A program made the position numbers and the translations under genes. A stretch of 64,000 bases of DNA, taken from NCBI GenBank assembly GCA_038380435.1, contig JAWZYU010000010.1, forward strand, positions 43,620,135 to 43,684,134, written 5' to 3'. A model generated the notes under the pieces. It searched no databases, was not told the origin of the DNA, and saw nothing but the letters and a program-made list of their open reading frames with translations. Numbering within the stretch: the first letter of the stretch is position 1; each line of letters opens with the position of its first letter. Shown here piece by piece: positions 53,348 through 63,393 of the stretch. This stretch comes from Ryuthela nishihirai (Eukaryota; Arthropoda; Arachnida; Araneae; Heptathelidae).

Positions 53348-54341
53348 GATCTAGCGACTTTTGAGCTCTCACGGCGTACCCCAAAAATTTTTACCGCGTA
53401 CCCCAAGTTGAGAACTCCTGCTCTAGATCATTTTATTAGATTTGGACCAGTGGTTTCCAACGGTGAAGTTTTAGAAATCGGTGGTGGAGTTTTATTTTTC
53501 GATCCGATAACGAGAGAGCTACCGCCATTTAGTTTTCAAATGATGAGGGCATTACAAATAATTTTTGGTAAAAGGTGGCGCTAGAGAATAATATTTTGAA
53601 AATAATATTGGGTCTCAAAAGGTTTGGGGACTTCTCATCTAGACTCATGCCAATAGCTAATTAGAATCAGTGTTCCAAAAGATCTAGCGACTTTTGAGCT
53701 CTCACGGCGTACCCCAAAAAATTTTACCGCGTACCCCAGTTGAGAACTCCTGCTCTAGATCATTTTATTAGATTTCGACCAGTGGTTTCCAACGATGAAG
53801 TTTCAGAAATAGGTGGTGAGTTTTATTTTTCGATCCGATAACGAGAGAGCTACCGCCATTTAGTTTTCAAATGATGAGGGCATTACAAATAATTTTTGGT
53901 AAAAGGTGGCGCTAGAGAATAATATTTTGAAAATAATATTGGGTCTCAAAAGGTTTGGGAACTTCTCATCTAGACTCATGCCAATAGCTAATTAGAATCA
54001 GTGTTCCAAAAGATCTAGCGACTTTTGAGCTCTCACGGCGTACCCCAAAAAATTTTACCGCGTACCCCAAGTTGAGAACTCCTGCTCTAGATCATTTTAT
54101 TAGATTTCGACCAGTGGTTTCCAACGATGAAGTTTCAGAAATAGGTGGTGAGTTTTATTTTTCGATCCGATAACGAGAGAGCTACCGCCATTTAGTTTTC
54201 AAATGATGAGGGCATTACAAATAATTTTTGGTAAAAGGTGGCGATAGAGAATAATATTTTGAAAATAATATTGGATCTCAAAAGGTTTGGGAACTTCTCA
54301 TCTAGACTCATGCCAATAGCTAATTAGAATCAGTGTTCCAA
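53348..54341 (+). repeat. three tandem copies of a 332-bp unit
   Basis: Units start with GATCTAGCGACTTTTGAGC at 53348, 53681 and 54012 (periods 333 and 331). Each contains the right end of the hAT-like element plus about 260 bp of its flank. Units 2 and 3 share changes (GATTTCGACC, AACGATGAAG, AAATAGGTGGTGAG) absent from unit 1. The first unit begins directly after the Tc1 TA. Confidence 0.95.
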
Positions 54342-54379
54342 AGCTTATTAAATAAATTATTTGTGGGAAAAGGTGAAAG

Positions 54380-54500
54380 AAGATAAATCGTAGATCTGGA
54401 ACACATCTACTTAAATCTCGATTTTCCACGATATTTATTTACCATTTAAAGAGTTGTGTAGGCTGGAATATTTGACAGTGTATTTCACATTTTTAATACC
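54380..54500 (+). repeat. foldback arm fragment
   Basis: CTACTTAAATCTCGATTTTCC and AAAGAGTTGTGTAGGCTGGAA match a foldback arm. No partner arm nearby. Confidence 0.6.
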
Positions 54501-54604
54501 TTTTAACCATCCCTATGTCACTATCTTTCATTTGTCACATATCTTTCATTAGGCTTCGCAGTAGCTTTCGAAGAGCAATTCAAAATTATTTCACATTTCT
54601 GTTA

Positions 54605-54785
54605 CATTAAAAAAATAAATAAATACTCCCTCAAGCAGTTGCATGCCACAGAAGTCTGACAGGAGCCTGTCAGTTTAATACGCCATAGTAGAAGGTCTGT
54701 GAAGATGGCGGACTTAAGCAGAAAAACAACACAAATATCCATACCTTACCTGGGCTCGAACCCAGGTCCCTTAGATCAGTAGCCA
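54605..54785 (-). mobile_element. SINE-A, A box missing
   Basis: ACTCCCTCAAGCAGTTGCATG to GGCTCGAACCCAGGTCCC and TTAGATCAGTAGCCAAC; the head end is cut. Confidence 0.9.
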
Positions 54786-54929
54786 ACAGACATGTAATTC
54801 AAAGATTATAATAATAACACAACGCAAAAAATATTTTTTCACAAAGTAAGCAAACAATTTGAAAGTGTAAAATACAAAACTGCATATGAGCCAAAGCTGG
54901 TTTGTGGATATATTTAAATTTTTATACCC

Positions 54930-55085
54930 TATGACCTGGGTTCGAGCCCCGGGTAAGGCATGGATGTTCGTGTTGTTTTCTGCTGAGGTCCTGCCATCCT
55001 CTCAGATCTTCTACTGTGGCATATAAACTGACAAACTCCTGTCAGACCTCTGTGGCAAGCAGCTGCTTGAGGGGGTATTTATTTT
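54930..55085 (+). mobile_element. SINE-A, truncated before the B box
   Basis: GACCTGGGTTCGAGCCCCGGG to GCTTGAGGGGGTATTTATT. Opposite in orientation to the copy 145 bp upstream. Confidence 0.9.
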
Positions 55086-55607
55086 TTTGTATGACATTCA
55101 CTGCAACAAGCTTTCATGTGGTGCTAAGTCATTATGATCGGTCAACGGGATAGAATGATATAGTGGAACAATCTGCTTGTTAAACACACAAACCAACAGA
55201 CGGACAAGTAACGAATGAAAACTATAGAAAATAGGTAATAGAGTAATAAAATATTATCTAAAAGTAGCACCAAAAAAAAAAGGAAAAAGAATAACGTAAA
55301 CGTTAACTAATAACTGTGGGTAACTGAAAAAGTTAATAAAAATAATTAGTTAGAAGCAAAAATGCAATAAAAACCAGGGGTGTCATCAAAAATGCTTCTA
55401 AGAATAAATCGAGGTGGGAGCAAAAACTTGATAAGAATAACTGGCAGTGCCAAAATTTAATACCAGCAACTTGAGGTGAAATCAAAAAGTAAATAAGTAT
55501 GACTGAGCAAAAGAATCACTAGGTCACTAGGAGTACCAACAAAAAGTAAATAGCAAAACCTATGGACAGAAGCAACAAAGAAAATTAGAATAACTAATGG
55601 TAAATTT

Positions 55608-56030
55608 GAGTTGTTTTAAATCTGAGCGGAATATTTTTTCACACAATGAGCTTTTTCGCCAAATGGCCAGGTCACAAGGACCTCGAGAAGATTGGGGGAG
55701 TAGACCTTCTAGACAGCTGTTAGGAGACAGATGGTCAAGGTCATCAAGCGTGAACAGGTATGGGTCAAAGTCATCAAGCGAGTCAAGGTCATCAAACGTG
55801 AACAGGTATAGCTCTCCTACACACCTGGCCATGGCTTAACGTACCACACGTCGGCCTTTCCAAGCCCATCGGTGTCCCAGTACTGACAGAGCCCACTATT
55901 AACAGAGGGTATGGTGAGGAGTTTTGTGAAAATAAATCTCAACGCTGCTCCAAGTGGGAATCGAACCTGGTTGCTGCATATTACGAGCGTGGAGCGCTAC
56001 CGACTGAGTCATCCCCCGCCCCACTATGTG
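55608..56030 (-). mobile_element. SINE-B, diverged, with internal duplications
   Basis: From GAGTTGTTTTAAATCTGAGC to CGACTGAGTCATCCCCCGCCCC. A segment with GGTCAAGGTCATCAAGCGTG and GAACAGGTATGG is repeated two to three times at 55733-55808, lengthening this copy. Confidence 0.88.
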
Positions 56031-56354
56031 TAGAAGGGAAAATTAATAGTAATAGCTAGGGATACCAACCAAAAGTAAAATATAGCCAGTAGAATCAGCA
56101 CCACTTCGCTGTTTCCACTAGGAGTACTAATAACTAGGTCACCAACAAAAATTAGTCAGGATAACTATACTTCAGGAAAGAGTTAAGAAATATTTGGGGC
56201 ACCATCAAAAAAGTTAATAATTAGAAGTACCATCAAAAATTAATAAGAAGGACAATGGGGTAGGAACCAAAATTTAACAGAATTAATGGGGATATCAAAA
56301 AATTGTTGAAAGCAGCTACTGGAACTAGCACAATTTTTTTAATTCCATTAGAAG

Positions 56355-56455
56355 TAATAAATAAAATAAAATAAATACCCCCTCAAGCAGCTGCTTGCCA
56401 CAGAGATCTGATAGGAGCCTGTCAGTTTATATGCCACAGTAGAAGATCTGAGAGG
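56355..56455 (-). mobile_element. SINE-A 3' part
   Basis: ATACCCCCTCAAGCAGCTGC to AGTAGAAGATCTGAGAGGA; body only. Confidence 0.9.
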
Positions 56456-56797
56456 ACCAACAGAAATTTAATAAATATAACTAGGAGGCACCACCGTAAG
56501 GTTAATAATGGAAACCAATTGTACAAGCTAAAAGTTAAAATAATAAGGATGCTATCAAAAAGATTAATAATAACTGGGATATAAGTAAAAAGTTAACATG
56601 AATAACAGTGTACAACACTGAAAACATTTCGGAAATGAAAACAGCCGTTTTCTACTAATTTCGAGCCACTGAACACGATTATGATATTAAAAATTAGTGA
56701 TTGGCTCTTGTTTTTAAAATAGAGAAGGTTTCGTCCATATACAGTGTATACTGATTTCAGTCTTTCGCGCGCTGTACGAAGCACCAAGGTGACAGAA

Positions 56798-56841
56798 TAC
56801 CAGGGAGCTATTGCATCATTCACGGCAATAGCTCCCTGGTA
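56798..56841. repeat. perfect 17-bp inverted repeat
   Basis: TACCAGGGAGCTATTGC (56798-56814) and its exact complement at 56825-56841 with a 10-base loop. It lies just before a foldback element. Confidence 0.95.
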
Positions 56842-56904
56842 TAATATATGGTGGAACTGCCCTACCAAAATATTATGAGAGAATTTGCATGTTTTATAAG
56901 TGGG

Positions 56905-57645
56905 AATCTAACTTCGAAGCTCTATAACTTCTAAAATATTCATTTAATGGAAAAATGTGACTGAAGGTAAATTAAAGAACATAATCAAATATATTTAAAT
57001 CTTTATTTTCAATAATACTCGTTGAGTATTAGAAGAGTTATGAAAGATAAAATATTGAACAACAGTAAAGCGTGGTAAAATTTTTCCTCAGAAATTAATT
57101 AAAATTTAAATAATAAGTATTTTTCGAAACCTTTTATCAAATAAATATTTTTAGAAGTTTGCGTAACGATTATTTCAATATTAGACAATTATGAAGGTCC
57201 AGGTTTTATAAATACTATCACCTCGGTCAGCATTGAGATTTATCTCACCAAAACTCCTCGCCCTGCCCACTGTCAGTAGGGACATCGCTGGGATGGGACA
57301 TTAAGCCGTGGTTCCGTGTACGGGAAAGCCATACCCTGTACACATTAAAGAACACGCTGGATGGCTTGACGAGAGGCTACCATCTGTCTCCCAACAGCTG
57401 TTCCAGTGGATCCCCTCCCAAAACCTTCTCTGAGCCTTCAAGTCCTTGTGACCTAGTCATTTATCCCATTGTGAGCAAAAAAGTGCCGCTCAGAGGTATA
57501 AAAATCAAGCCCAACCCTATAAATAGTGGACGAATATTGTTGGAAACCGAGATTTAAATAGATTTAATCATGATTTATAATTTATCTTCAGTCGCATTTT
57601 CCGTTAAATCCATATTTTAGAAATTATAGCACGTCATAGGTTCTC
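56905..57645. repeat. foldback element, reverse orientation, carrying a SINE-B
   Basis: Left arm 56905-57080 (GAAGCTCTATAACTTCTAAA, GACTGAAGGTAAATTAAAG) and right arm 57538-57640 (AACCGAGATTTAAATAG, ATTTTAGAAATTATAGCACG) are inverted. The centre (57110-57200) is the reverse complement of the centre at 8013-8149, so the two copies lie in opposite orientation. Confidence 0.75.
57227..57517 (+). mobile_element. SINE-B, headless, aged target duplication
   Basis: Starts at CACCTCGGTCAGCATTGAG, lacks A and B boxes, ends AAAATCAAGCCCAACCC. Flanks TATAAATACT (57217-57226) and TATAAATAGT (57518-57527) match at nine of ten positions. Confidence 0.88.
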
Positions 57646-57742
57646 ATTGACACAACAAGGAGTCTAATATCGTGGTTTATCCAAGTTAGTTCGGATTTTG
57701 GGCAAAAATTCAAACTCAAATATTAAATAGTAAAAAATACCT

Positions 57743-59070
57743 TTAATCAATAATGTATCGACCATTTTCTTCGATTATCTTAAGCCATCTGTCGGACTGC
57801 TTCATTATTTTGTCAGTGTAGAACTTGGTTGGATTTCCTTTGAAGAACCGATCAAGGTGGTTTTTGATAGCCTCCAAAGATTAGAACTCCTTACCGTTGA
57901 AACAGTTTTGCAGCGACCGGAATAAATGGTAATCCGAGGGCAATGTCAGGCGAATATAGTGGGTGGCACAAAACAACTCAACTGCAACAATTTTTGCTGG
58001 GAGGTTAAAGACACATCTGATCTCGAGTTGTCATGGTGGAATGTAACTCCTTTGCGATTTGCCAATTCCGGACCTTTCTCATCGATCGATGCCTTCAGCC
58101 GATCCAATTGCAAGAAATATTGATCTGAATTAATCATTTGATTGCTTGGTGAGAGCTCATAGTGAAGGATTCCCTTCCAATCCCACCAAACACACAGAGC
58201 ATGACTTTCTTTGGATGCAGGCCTGTCTTCAGTTGCGTTAATGGAGATTCATTGCACTTGCTCCAGGATCTTTTTCTTTGGACGTTGTTATAAAGGATCC
58301 GTTTTCGTTGCGTTGCAGGAGCAAATCACAAGCAGAGACGAGACCCATTGAAATATTTTTGCTCAATCGATGTGACATCCACACATCGTACCGATTCACG
58401 TATCCAAGCTGATTGGGGCGGGAGTGGCTCAGTCGGTAGCGCGCCAGGCTCGTAATCTGTAGTTCCCAGGTTCGAGTCCCAGTTGAGTCAGCGTTGAGAT
58501 TTATCTCCGCAAAATTCCCCGCCCTGCCCACGGTCAGTAGGGGACACCGATGGGCTTGGAAAGGCCGCCGTCCGTCGGATGGGACGTCAAGCCGTGGCCC
58601 CGTGTGCGGGAGAGCCATACCCTGTGCACGTTAAAGAACACACTGGATGGCCTTGACGGGAGGCTACCATCTGTTTCCTAACAGCTGTTCCAGTGGGTCC
58701 CCTCCCCCAACCTTCTCTGAGCCTTCGGGGTCCATGTGACCTGGCCATTTAGCCCATGGTGTGCAAAAAAGTGCCGCTCAGAGGTAAAACAACCCAACCC
58801 AAGCTGCTCCAAATGCCTTAAAAATTATGTTTGCGATATTTTTAGTGTCTCGGCGATCTCTCTTGTGGTGCTGCGCTAGTTAATTTGAATTAATGTGGCG
58901 ATTTCGTCGTTGTCAACCATGGAGGGCCTTATTGAACCAGGGACATCTTCCGGAGAGAAGTTCCCCGTTTGGAACTTTGCGAACCATTTCTGACAAATTC
59001 GGTCATTTACAGCATCGTCTCCGTACACTGCACAAATCTTTTTTCTGGTTTGTGTTGCATTTTTAACCTT
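57743..59070 (-). pseudogene. mariner transposase, broken, split by a SINE-B
   Basis: Minus strand. HTH region with QKWFAKFQTGNFSPEDVPGS, then stop codons; RYDVWMSHRLSKNISM and CDLLLQRNENGSF after the SINE-B; QLDRLKASIDEKGPELANRKG and FHHDNSRSDVSL with the second catalytic Asp; YSPD then, after a frameshift, SDYHLFRSLQ with the third Asp; the C-terminus DRWLKIIEENGRYIID ends at 57743. Coding length without the SINE is about 310 codons, against roughly 345 for the family. Several stops and frameshifts; the first catalytic Asp region is unreadable. No terminal inverted repeats found. Inactive. Confidence 0.92.
58412..58798 (+). mobile_element. SINE-B, full length, in mariner pseudogene
   Basis: Complete head and body, close to the 7413 copy. 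The direct repeat CCAAGCTG (58404-58411 and 58799-58806) is mariner sequence, so the SINE is younger than the mariner copy. Confidence 0.93.
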
Positions 59071-60837
59071 CCAAAAAAAAAAGGAGCGTAAGATGGTGAA
59101 AACGCACCTTTGTATCTTTTATTTTTAAACTGGCCCTACGTGAATATCATTCACTCAGTCTGCACGATTGTTTTTCAGAACACGCTAGCAACTGTACATG
59201 CTATTTATAGCTGCTACTCCAGGAAGTTGTGCAGATCACGTCTAGTGAAATCTCTTGGAAAAAATCCGAAAGAACTTTTGGTTCAATCATATTTTGATAG
59301 GGCAATGCAGATTAATACGTAATCTTTACTCAATAACTGAGTTCATTATAAAAATTCTTTTTCCCCGTTAGTAATTGATTTACAACATACGTCCAGCTTA
59401 TTTTCTCCATTAAAAACCTTTTTTAAAGTTAACTAAGCTCTACATGAGACTTCCTTTATTTAACAGGAAAATAGGCGAATACTTTTGGTAATATAGTGTA
59501 TCAAATGTAACCAAGAATGAAAAGAAAACCTTTTTTAAAAAAATGAGGTAAGAAACCTTATTGACCAATGGTGCCACTCAACTTAAATAATGGATCGAAT
59601 ATAGCTCTTTCTATATATTTCTTTCAACTTATTTTAAAACTGAAGATGAAAGAAAGGTTCCAAGCCTTTGTGACGCCATGATTTATTACAAGACTCCTCT
59701 ACTGTAGATTCTCTCCCACATGCCACGAAGTGACACTTCACGTCTTTCAACTCCTTGGTTACGGCTCATTAGCATGGTCCTTTTCTGCACTGACACGAAA
59801 ACAACTCAATCCAGCGCAGGTTTAATCGGAAAACCATTTTTCTTTCATTTTAAGTGCCTCTGTTAAGGAGCATATTCGCCGGAATAATGCGCCAACAACA
59901 GAATGGATTCGGAGCATTTTGGAGGAGGAATATGAAGGACTCTTGACTCGCCGTTTCGTTGAGAGAATAATAGCATCTCATTTGCATTTTTATTTACGCT
60001 TATGACCGTCCGGATTTATCGTCGCCATATTAGAGAAGAGAAAAGAGAGGAAATTGTTTCTTGGTCATTACAGAATGAAAATGGTTTCAGGATAATGATG
60101 ATGCTTGCTTCTTTAAACAGTGCATGCGTGGTGATTGTTCCCTGACTACCTCCTAAAAAAAATGATTTTATGGATCGCATGTTTGCCAACGCAGACTCTA
60201 AAATAATCTACTTTTAAAAAAAGGGAATGAAGAAATTGCGAAATAGAATGATCTACAGAGATCTTTGTATAATTATCAGAACCAGAAATCTCAGTTTGGT
60301 TTTCGATAATTTTATTTAATTGTTTCTAGGGTTATGCAACTGGAACACTTAACGGTTTCACTCTCAGTCATAAGAATTTATCTCCAAGTTCATTAAAACG
60401 TTAATGCTGAGGCACAGACAATAAAAACACAACCTAAGAAACACAATTCTTAGAGTCATATCGTACAGATATCAAAATGTAGTGGTTAACTTTAAAAGTA
60501 ATGTGCCAAATGCTTAGTTCATTTCAGAGACATATCTAGAGAGGAGGCGACAAGGGAGCTAGCCCCCCCCCCCACTCTTGAAAATTCTAGAAAGGGTTAT
60601 AGAGACAAAACTTATGATGCAATTGTATTTTTAAATATATTTCTTAAAGACCCCTGAAACGGTGGAGGATATGCTACTGCGATGGAAGTACAGTCTCTTG
60701 ACCTCCTCCTCCTCCTCCTCCTCACAGTTTTACATTTTTCGTCCGTGATTGAGTTTATTGTCCCCTCCTCCCCCTCCACTATTGTTTCCCAGATACGGGC
60801 CTGGTTTATTTTTCTATAACTGATATAATAATAAGAA
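59071..60837. other. unassigned DNA
   Basis: No recognised gene. 60285-60360 resembles a foldback arm (GGGTTATGCAACTGGAACAC). CCT repeats at 60702-60724. Confidence 0.35.
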
Positions 60838-61015
60838 AATATCCCCTCAAGCAGCTGCTTGCTACAGTGGTCTGACATGTCTACGTCAGTTCATACGCCA
60901 TAGCAGAAGGTCTGTGAGGATAGCAGGACCTAACAACACAAACATCCATGCCTTCCCCGCGGCTCGATACCAGGTCTCTTTGATCAGTGGCCAAGCGCGA
61001 GAACCACTCGGCCAA
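60838..61015 (-). mobile_element. SINE-A, full length, diverged
   Basis: ATCCCCTCAAGCAGCTGCTTG to GAGAACCACTCGGCCAAG; B box decayed (GGCTCGATACCAGG). Confidence 0.9.
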
Positions 61016-61064
61016 GAATGAATTGAAGACTGAAAAGAAAGGATGGAATTCAAAATTTGAACAG

Positions 61065-61255
61065 TTTCCTAGTGGTTAGCATACTTGGCTACTGATCAGA
61101 GGGATCCGGGTTTGTGTCCCTCTTAGACATTTCTTGTGTTGTCCTTCTTCTAAGGTCTCGTCTTTTTCACAGATCTTCTCTGTGGCGTATTAAATTAGCA
61201 TACTCCTTGTCAGACCTTTATGTCAAGCAGCTGCTTGAGGGCTAATTTTTTATTT
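61065..61255 (+). mobile_element. SINE-A, full length, diverged subtype
   Basis: TAGTGGTTAGCATACTTGGC to GCAGCTGCTTGAGGGC. Shares CTTCTCTGTGGCGTATTAAA with the 26507 copy rather than the CTACTATGGCATATAA form, hinting at a SINE-A subfamily. Confidence 0.88.
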
Positions 61256-61299
61256 CTAAAAAAAGAGAAATATTTCTTGTAAAAAAATAGAAAAATAAT

Positions 61300-61480
61300 A
61301 ATACCGCCTCAAGCAGCTGCTTACCACAAAAATCTGAAAGGAGCCTGTCAGTTTATTTGCCATAGTAGAAGGTCTGTGAAGATGGCAGGACCTCAGCAGA
61401 AAAGCAACACGCCATGCCTTACCCTGGGCTCGAACCCAGATCAGTAGCCAAGCGCGCTAACCACTCGGCTACCGGACGGT
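61300..61480 (-). mobile_element. SINE-A, nearly full length
   Basis: CCGCCTCAAGCAGCTGCTTAC to GCTAACCACTCGGCTACC; lacks the CCCTTA stretch between the B box and GATCAGTAGCC. Confidence 0.92.
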
Positions 61481-62025
61481 TCCATATATTTCTTGTATAT
61501 TTATGAATTTAAATTACATGAAACGATATCTTCCCTTGAATTCCAGGAGACCAAGACATCTCATTTCCTCTTTATTTGCGCTTAGGACCATTGGATTTAT
61601 TGTTCCCACATTATAGCATATATTATTTTATTTATTTATTCTATTGGAGGAAGGTACAAAAATATACACTAACACCGCTCAATACATATCAAAAGCATGA
61701 AATACAAATTGGCAAGTGTGTAAATATTCATGAACAGTACGTTGAGGAAAGCTCAGCAGTTACGAGGATTTTAAAAAGGAACAGTGAAATATTTAGAATG
61801 TGATTAATAGCACAGAAGAGGAGAACCATATACAAGAGATGTCACTACATTTAAAGCTGAGAGAAAAAAAAGTGATACAATTATAAAGTCCTGATCTAGA
61901 AAAAAAAAAGAATGAAAGGGAATGGGGACAAGAAACATAATCGAGTCCCCTCTCTTTTACAGCTCTTTAAAAAATTCCATGAAATGTAAATATAATATTT
62001 TTTTGCTTCTTCAACTGTCTAAAGT
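61481..62025. other. unassigned AT-rich DNA
   Basis: Nothing recognised; a 75-codon frame at 61576-61803 has no motif. Confidence 0.4.
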
Positions 62026-62215
62026 ACCCTCTCAAGCAGCTGCTTGCCACAGAGGTCTGTACAGGAACCTGTCAGTTTATATGCCATAGTAGAAGGTTTG
62101 TGAGGATGGCAGGACCTCAGCAGAAAAACGACGCACACATCCATGCCTTACCCGGGGCTCGAACCCAGGTCCCTTAGATCAGTAGCCAAGCGTGCTAACC
62201 ACTCGGCCATTCTTG
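62026..62215 (-). mobile_element. SINE-A, full length
   Basis: ACCCTCTCAAGCAGCTGCTTG to GCTAACCACTCGGCCATTC, followed by a C run (62226-62238). Confidence 0.92.
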
Positions 62216-62483
62216 CTCCCCCTCCCCCCCCCCCCCCTGGCCGAGCCAGCCCTGGTATATATACGAAGGTGTATCATTTAATTGTGTACTGCCGTCGCCA
62301 ACAATTAGCAGCTTCTCGTACGAGTTAATACAATGTGTGTACACAGCAGGTGTTCAAGGGCATGGAGAAGTGTGTGCAAGTTGAAACACGTTGCGATAGG
62401 GTCGCAAGTAACAACGGAACAATTGCACAGTCAGTCTGTCATTTTCTCTCTTTGTCAAGGCGTATTCGTTTTTGTGAGTATGA

Positions 62484-63207
62484 TTTTTTGCAGGTTATGG
62501 CTGATCTGGAAACTGAGCAACTGTATTTGAAGCGTTATTACTGTGTCCGGGGGGCGGGAGTGGCTCAGTCGGTAGCGCGCCAGGCTCGTAATCTGTAGTT
62601 CCCAGGTTCGAGTCCCAGCTGGGTCAGCGTTGAGATTTATCTCCGCAAAATTCCCCGCCCTGCCCACGGTCAGTAGGGGACACCGATGGGCTTGGAAAGG
62701 CCGCCGTCCGTCGGATGGGACGTTAAGCCGTGGCCCCGTGTGCGGGAGAGCCATACCCTGTGCACGTTAAAGAACACACTGGATGGCCTTGACGGGAGGC
62801 TACCATCTGTCTCCCAACAGCTGTTCCAGTGGGTCCCCTCCCCCAACCTTCTCTGAGCCTTCGGGTCCTTGTGACCTGGCCATTTAGCCCATGGTGTGCA
62901 AAAAAGTGCCGCTCAGAGGTAAAACAACCCAACCCAACTCTGTCCGGAGTGCACGGAGAGTCACAAAAATGACTCCAGTGTATTGAGAATAGCGCTCAGT
63001 TGCCCAGATCTGGGGTCGTTTTCACGGAATCGCGCCCTGTGTATGAAACTTTTGTGCCACTTGAAAATCGCGCTACATTTCTAGCACTATTCTCCATACA
63101 GTTGAGTCATTTCTCCGACAGTCTGTGCACCTGTTAAGCCTCTCAGAACACAGTAACGTATCACATACCGCTGCTCAGTTTCCCGATCACCCATAGCCTG
63201 CAAAAAT
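62484..63207. pseudogene. inverted pair of mariner-like transposase N-termini
   Basis: On the minus strand a frame from 63194 reads MGDRETEQRYVIRYCVLRGL, two stops, then AIFKWHKSF and RENDPRSGQ, the HTH region typical of mariner-type transposases. The plus strand from 62497 reads MADLETEQLYLKRYYCVRS, the same start, then diverges. Arms about 62484-62996 (excluding the SINE-B) and 63082-63207 are inverted copies of each other; the left lacks about 25 bp. No catalytic domain present. Confidence 0.7.
62551..62940 (+). mobile_element. SINE-B, full length, young
   Basis: Complete head and body. The short direct repeat TGTCCGG (62544-62550 and 62941-62947) lies in the left transposase arm. Nearly identical to the 7413 and 58412 copies. 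Confidence 0.94.
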
Positions 63208-63393
63208 TTACATATGCAAAAATGAACCCTTTCCAAAGTGTGGAAAAGATGTATATTGTTCTGCTATTACTTGAGACCGTATCGTAGCATGTTTCAATTT
63301 GCATACCCTGTGCCGTGACTTTTAAGAGTAGAATGACCATACGCCGCCATTTTCCGGGGACAGTCCCTGAATTTATCGGCTATCTTTTTATCG

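Larger units (their letters stand above)
52501..53420. mobile_element. hAT-like non-autonomous element, 8-bp target duplication
   Basis: The left end GAGTGGTTCTCAAC (52501-52514) and the right end GTTGAGAACTCCTG (53407-53420) are imperfect inverted copies of a CAGTGGTTCTCAAC-type hAT terminus. Subterminal CGTACCCC motifs occur at both ends. Flanks CTTTAGAT (52493-52500) and CTCTAGAT (53421-53428) form an 8-bp duplication with one change, the hAT size. Its interior holds a Tc1 element instead of a hAT transposase. Confidence 0.75.
55100..56590 (+). repeat. decayed minisatellite, right blocks, invaded by SINEs
   Basis: AAAAGTTAATAAGAATAACT and GGTACCAACAAAAAGT-like units of about 31-35 bp at 55200-55600, 56030-56340 and 56455-56590. 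Interrupted by a SINE-B (55608-56030) and a SINE-A (56355-56455). Continuation of 52050-52430. Confidence 0.7.

Noticed and set aside
63330..63393. Named DNA transposon terminus (GAATGACCATACGCCGCC...)
   Set aside because: The phrase looks like a transposon end, but I see no opposing terminus or target duplication and will not name it.
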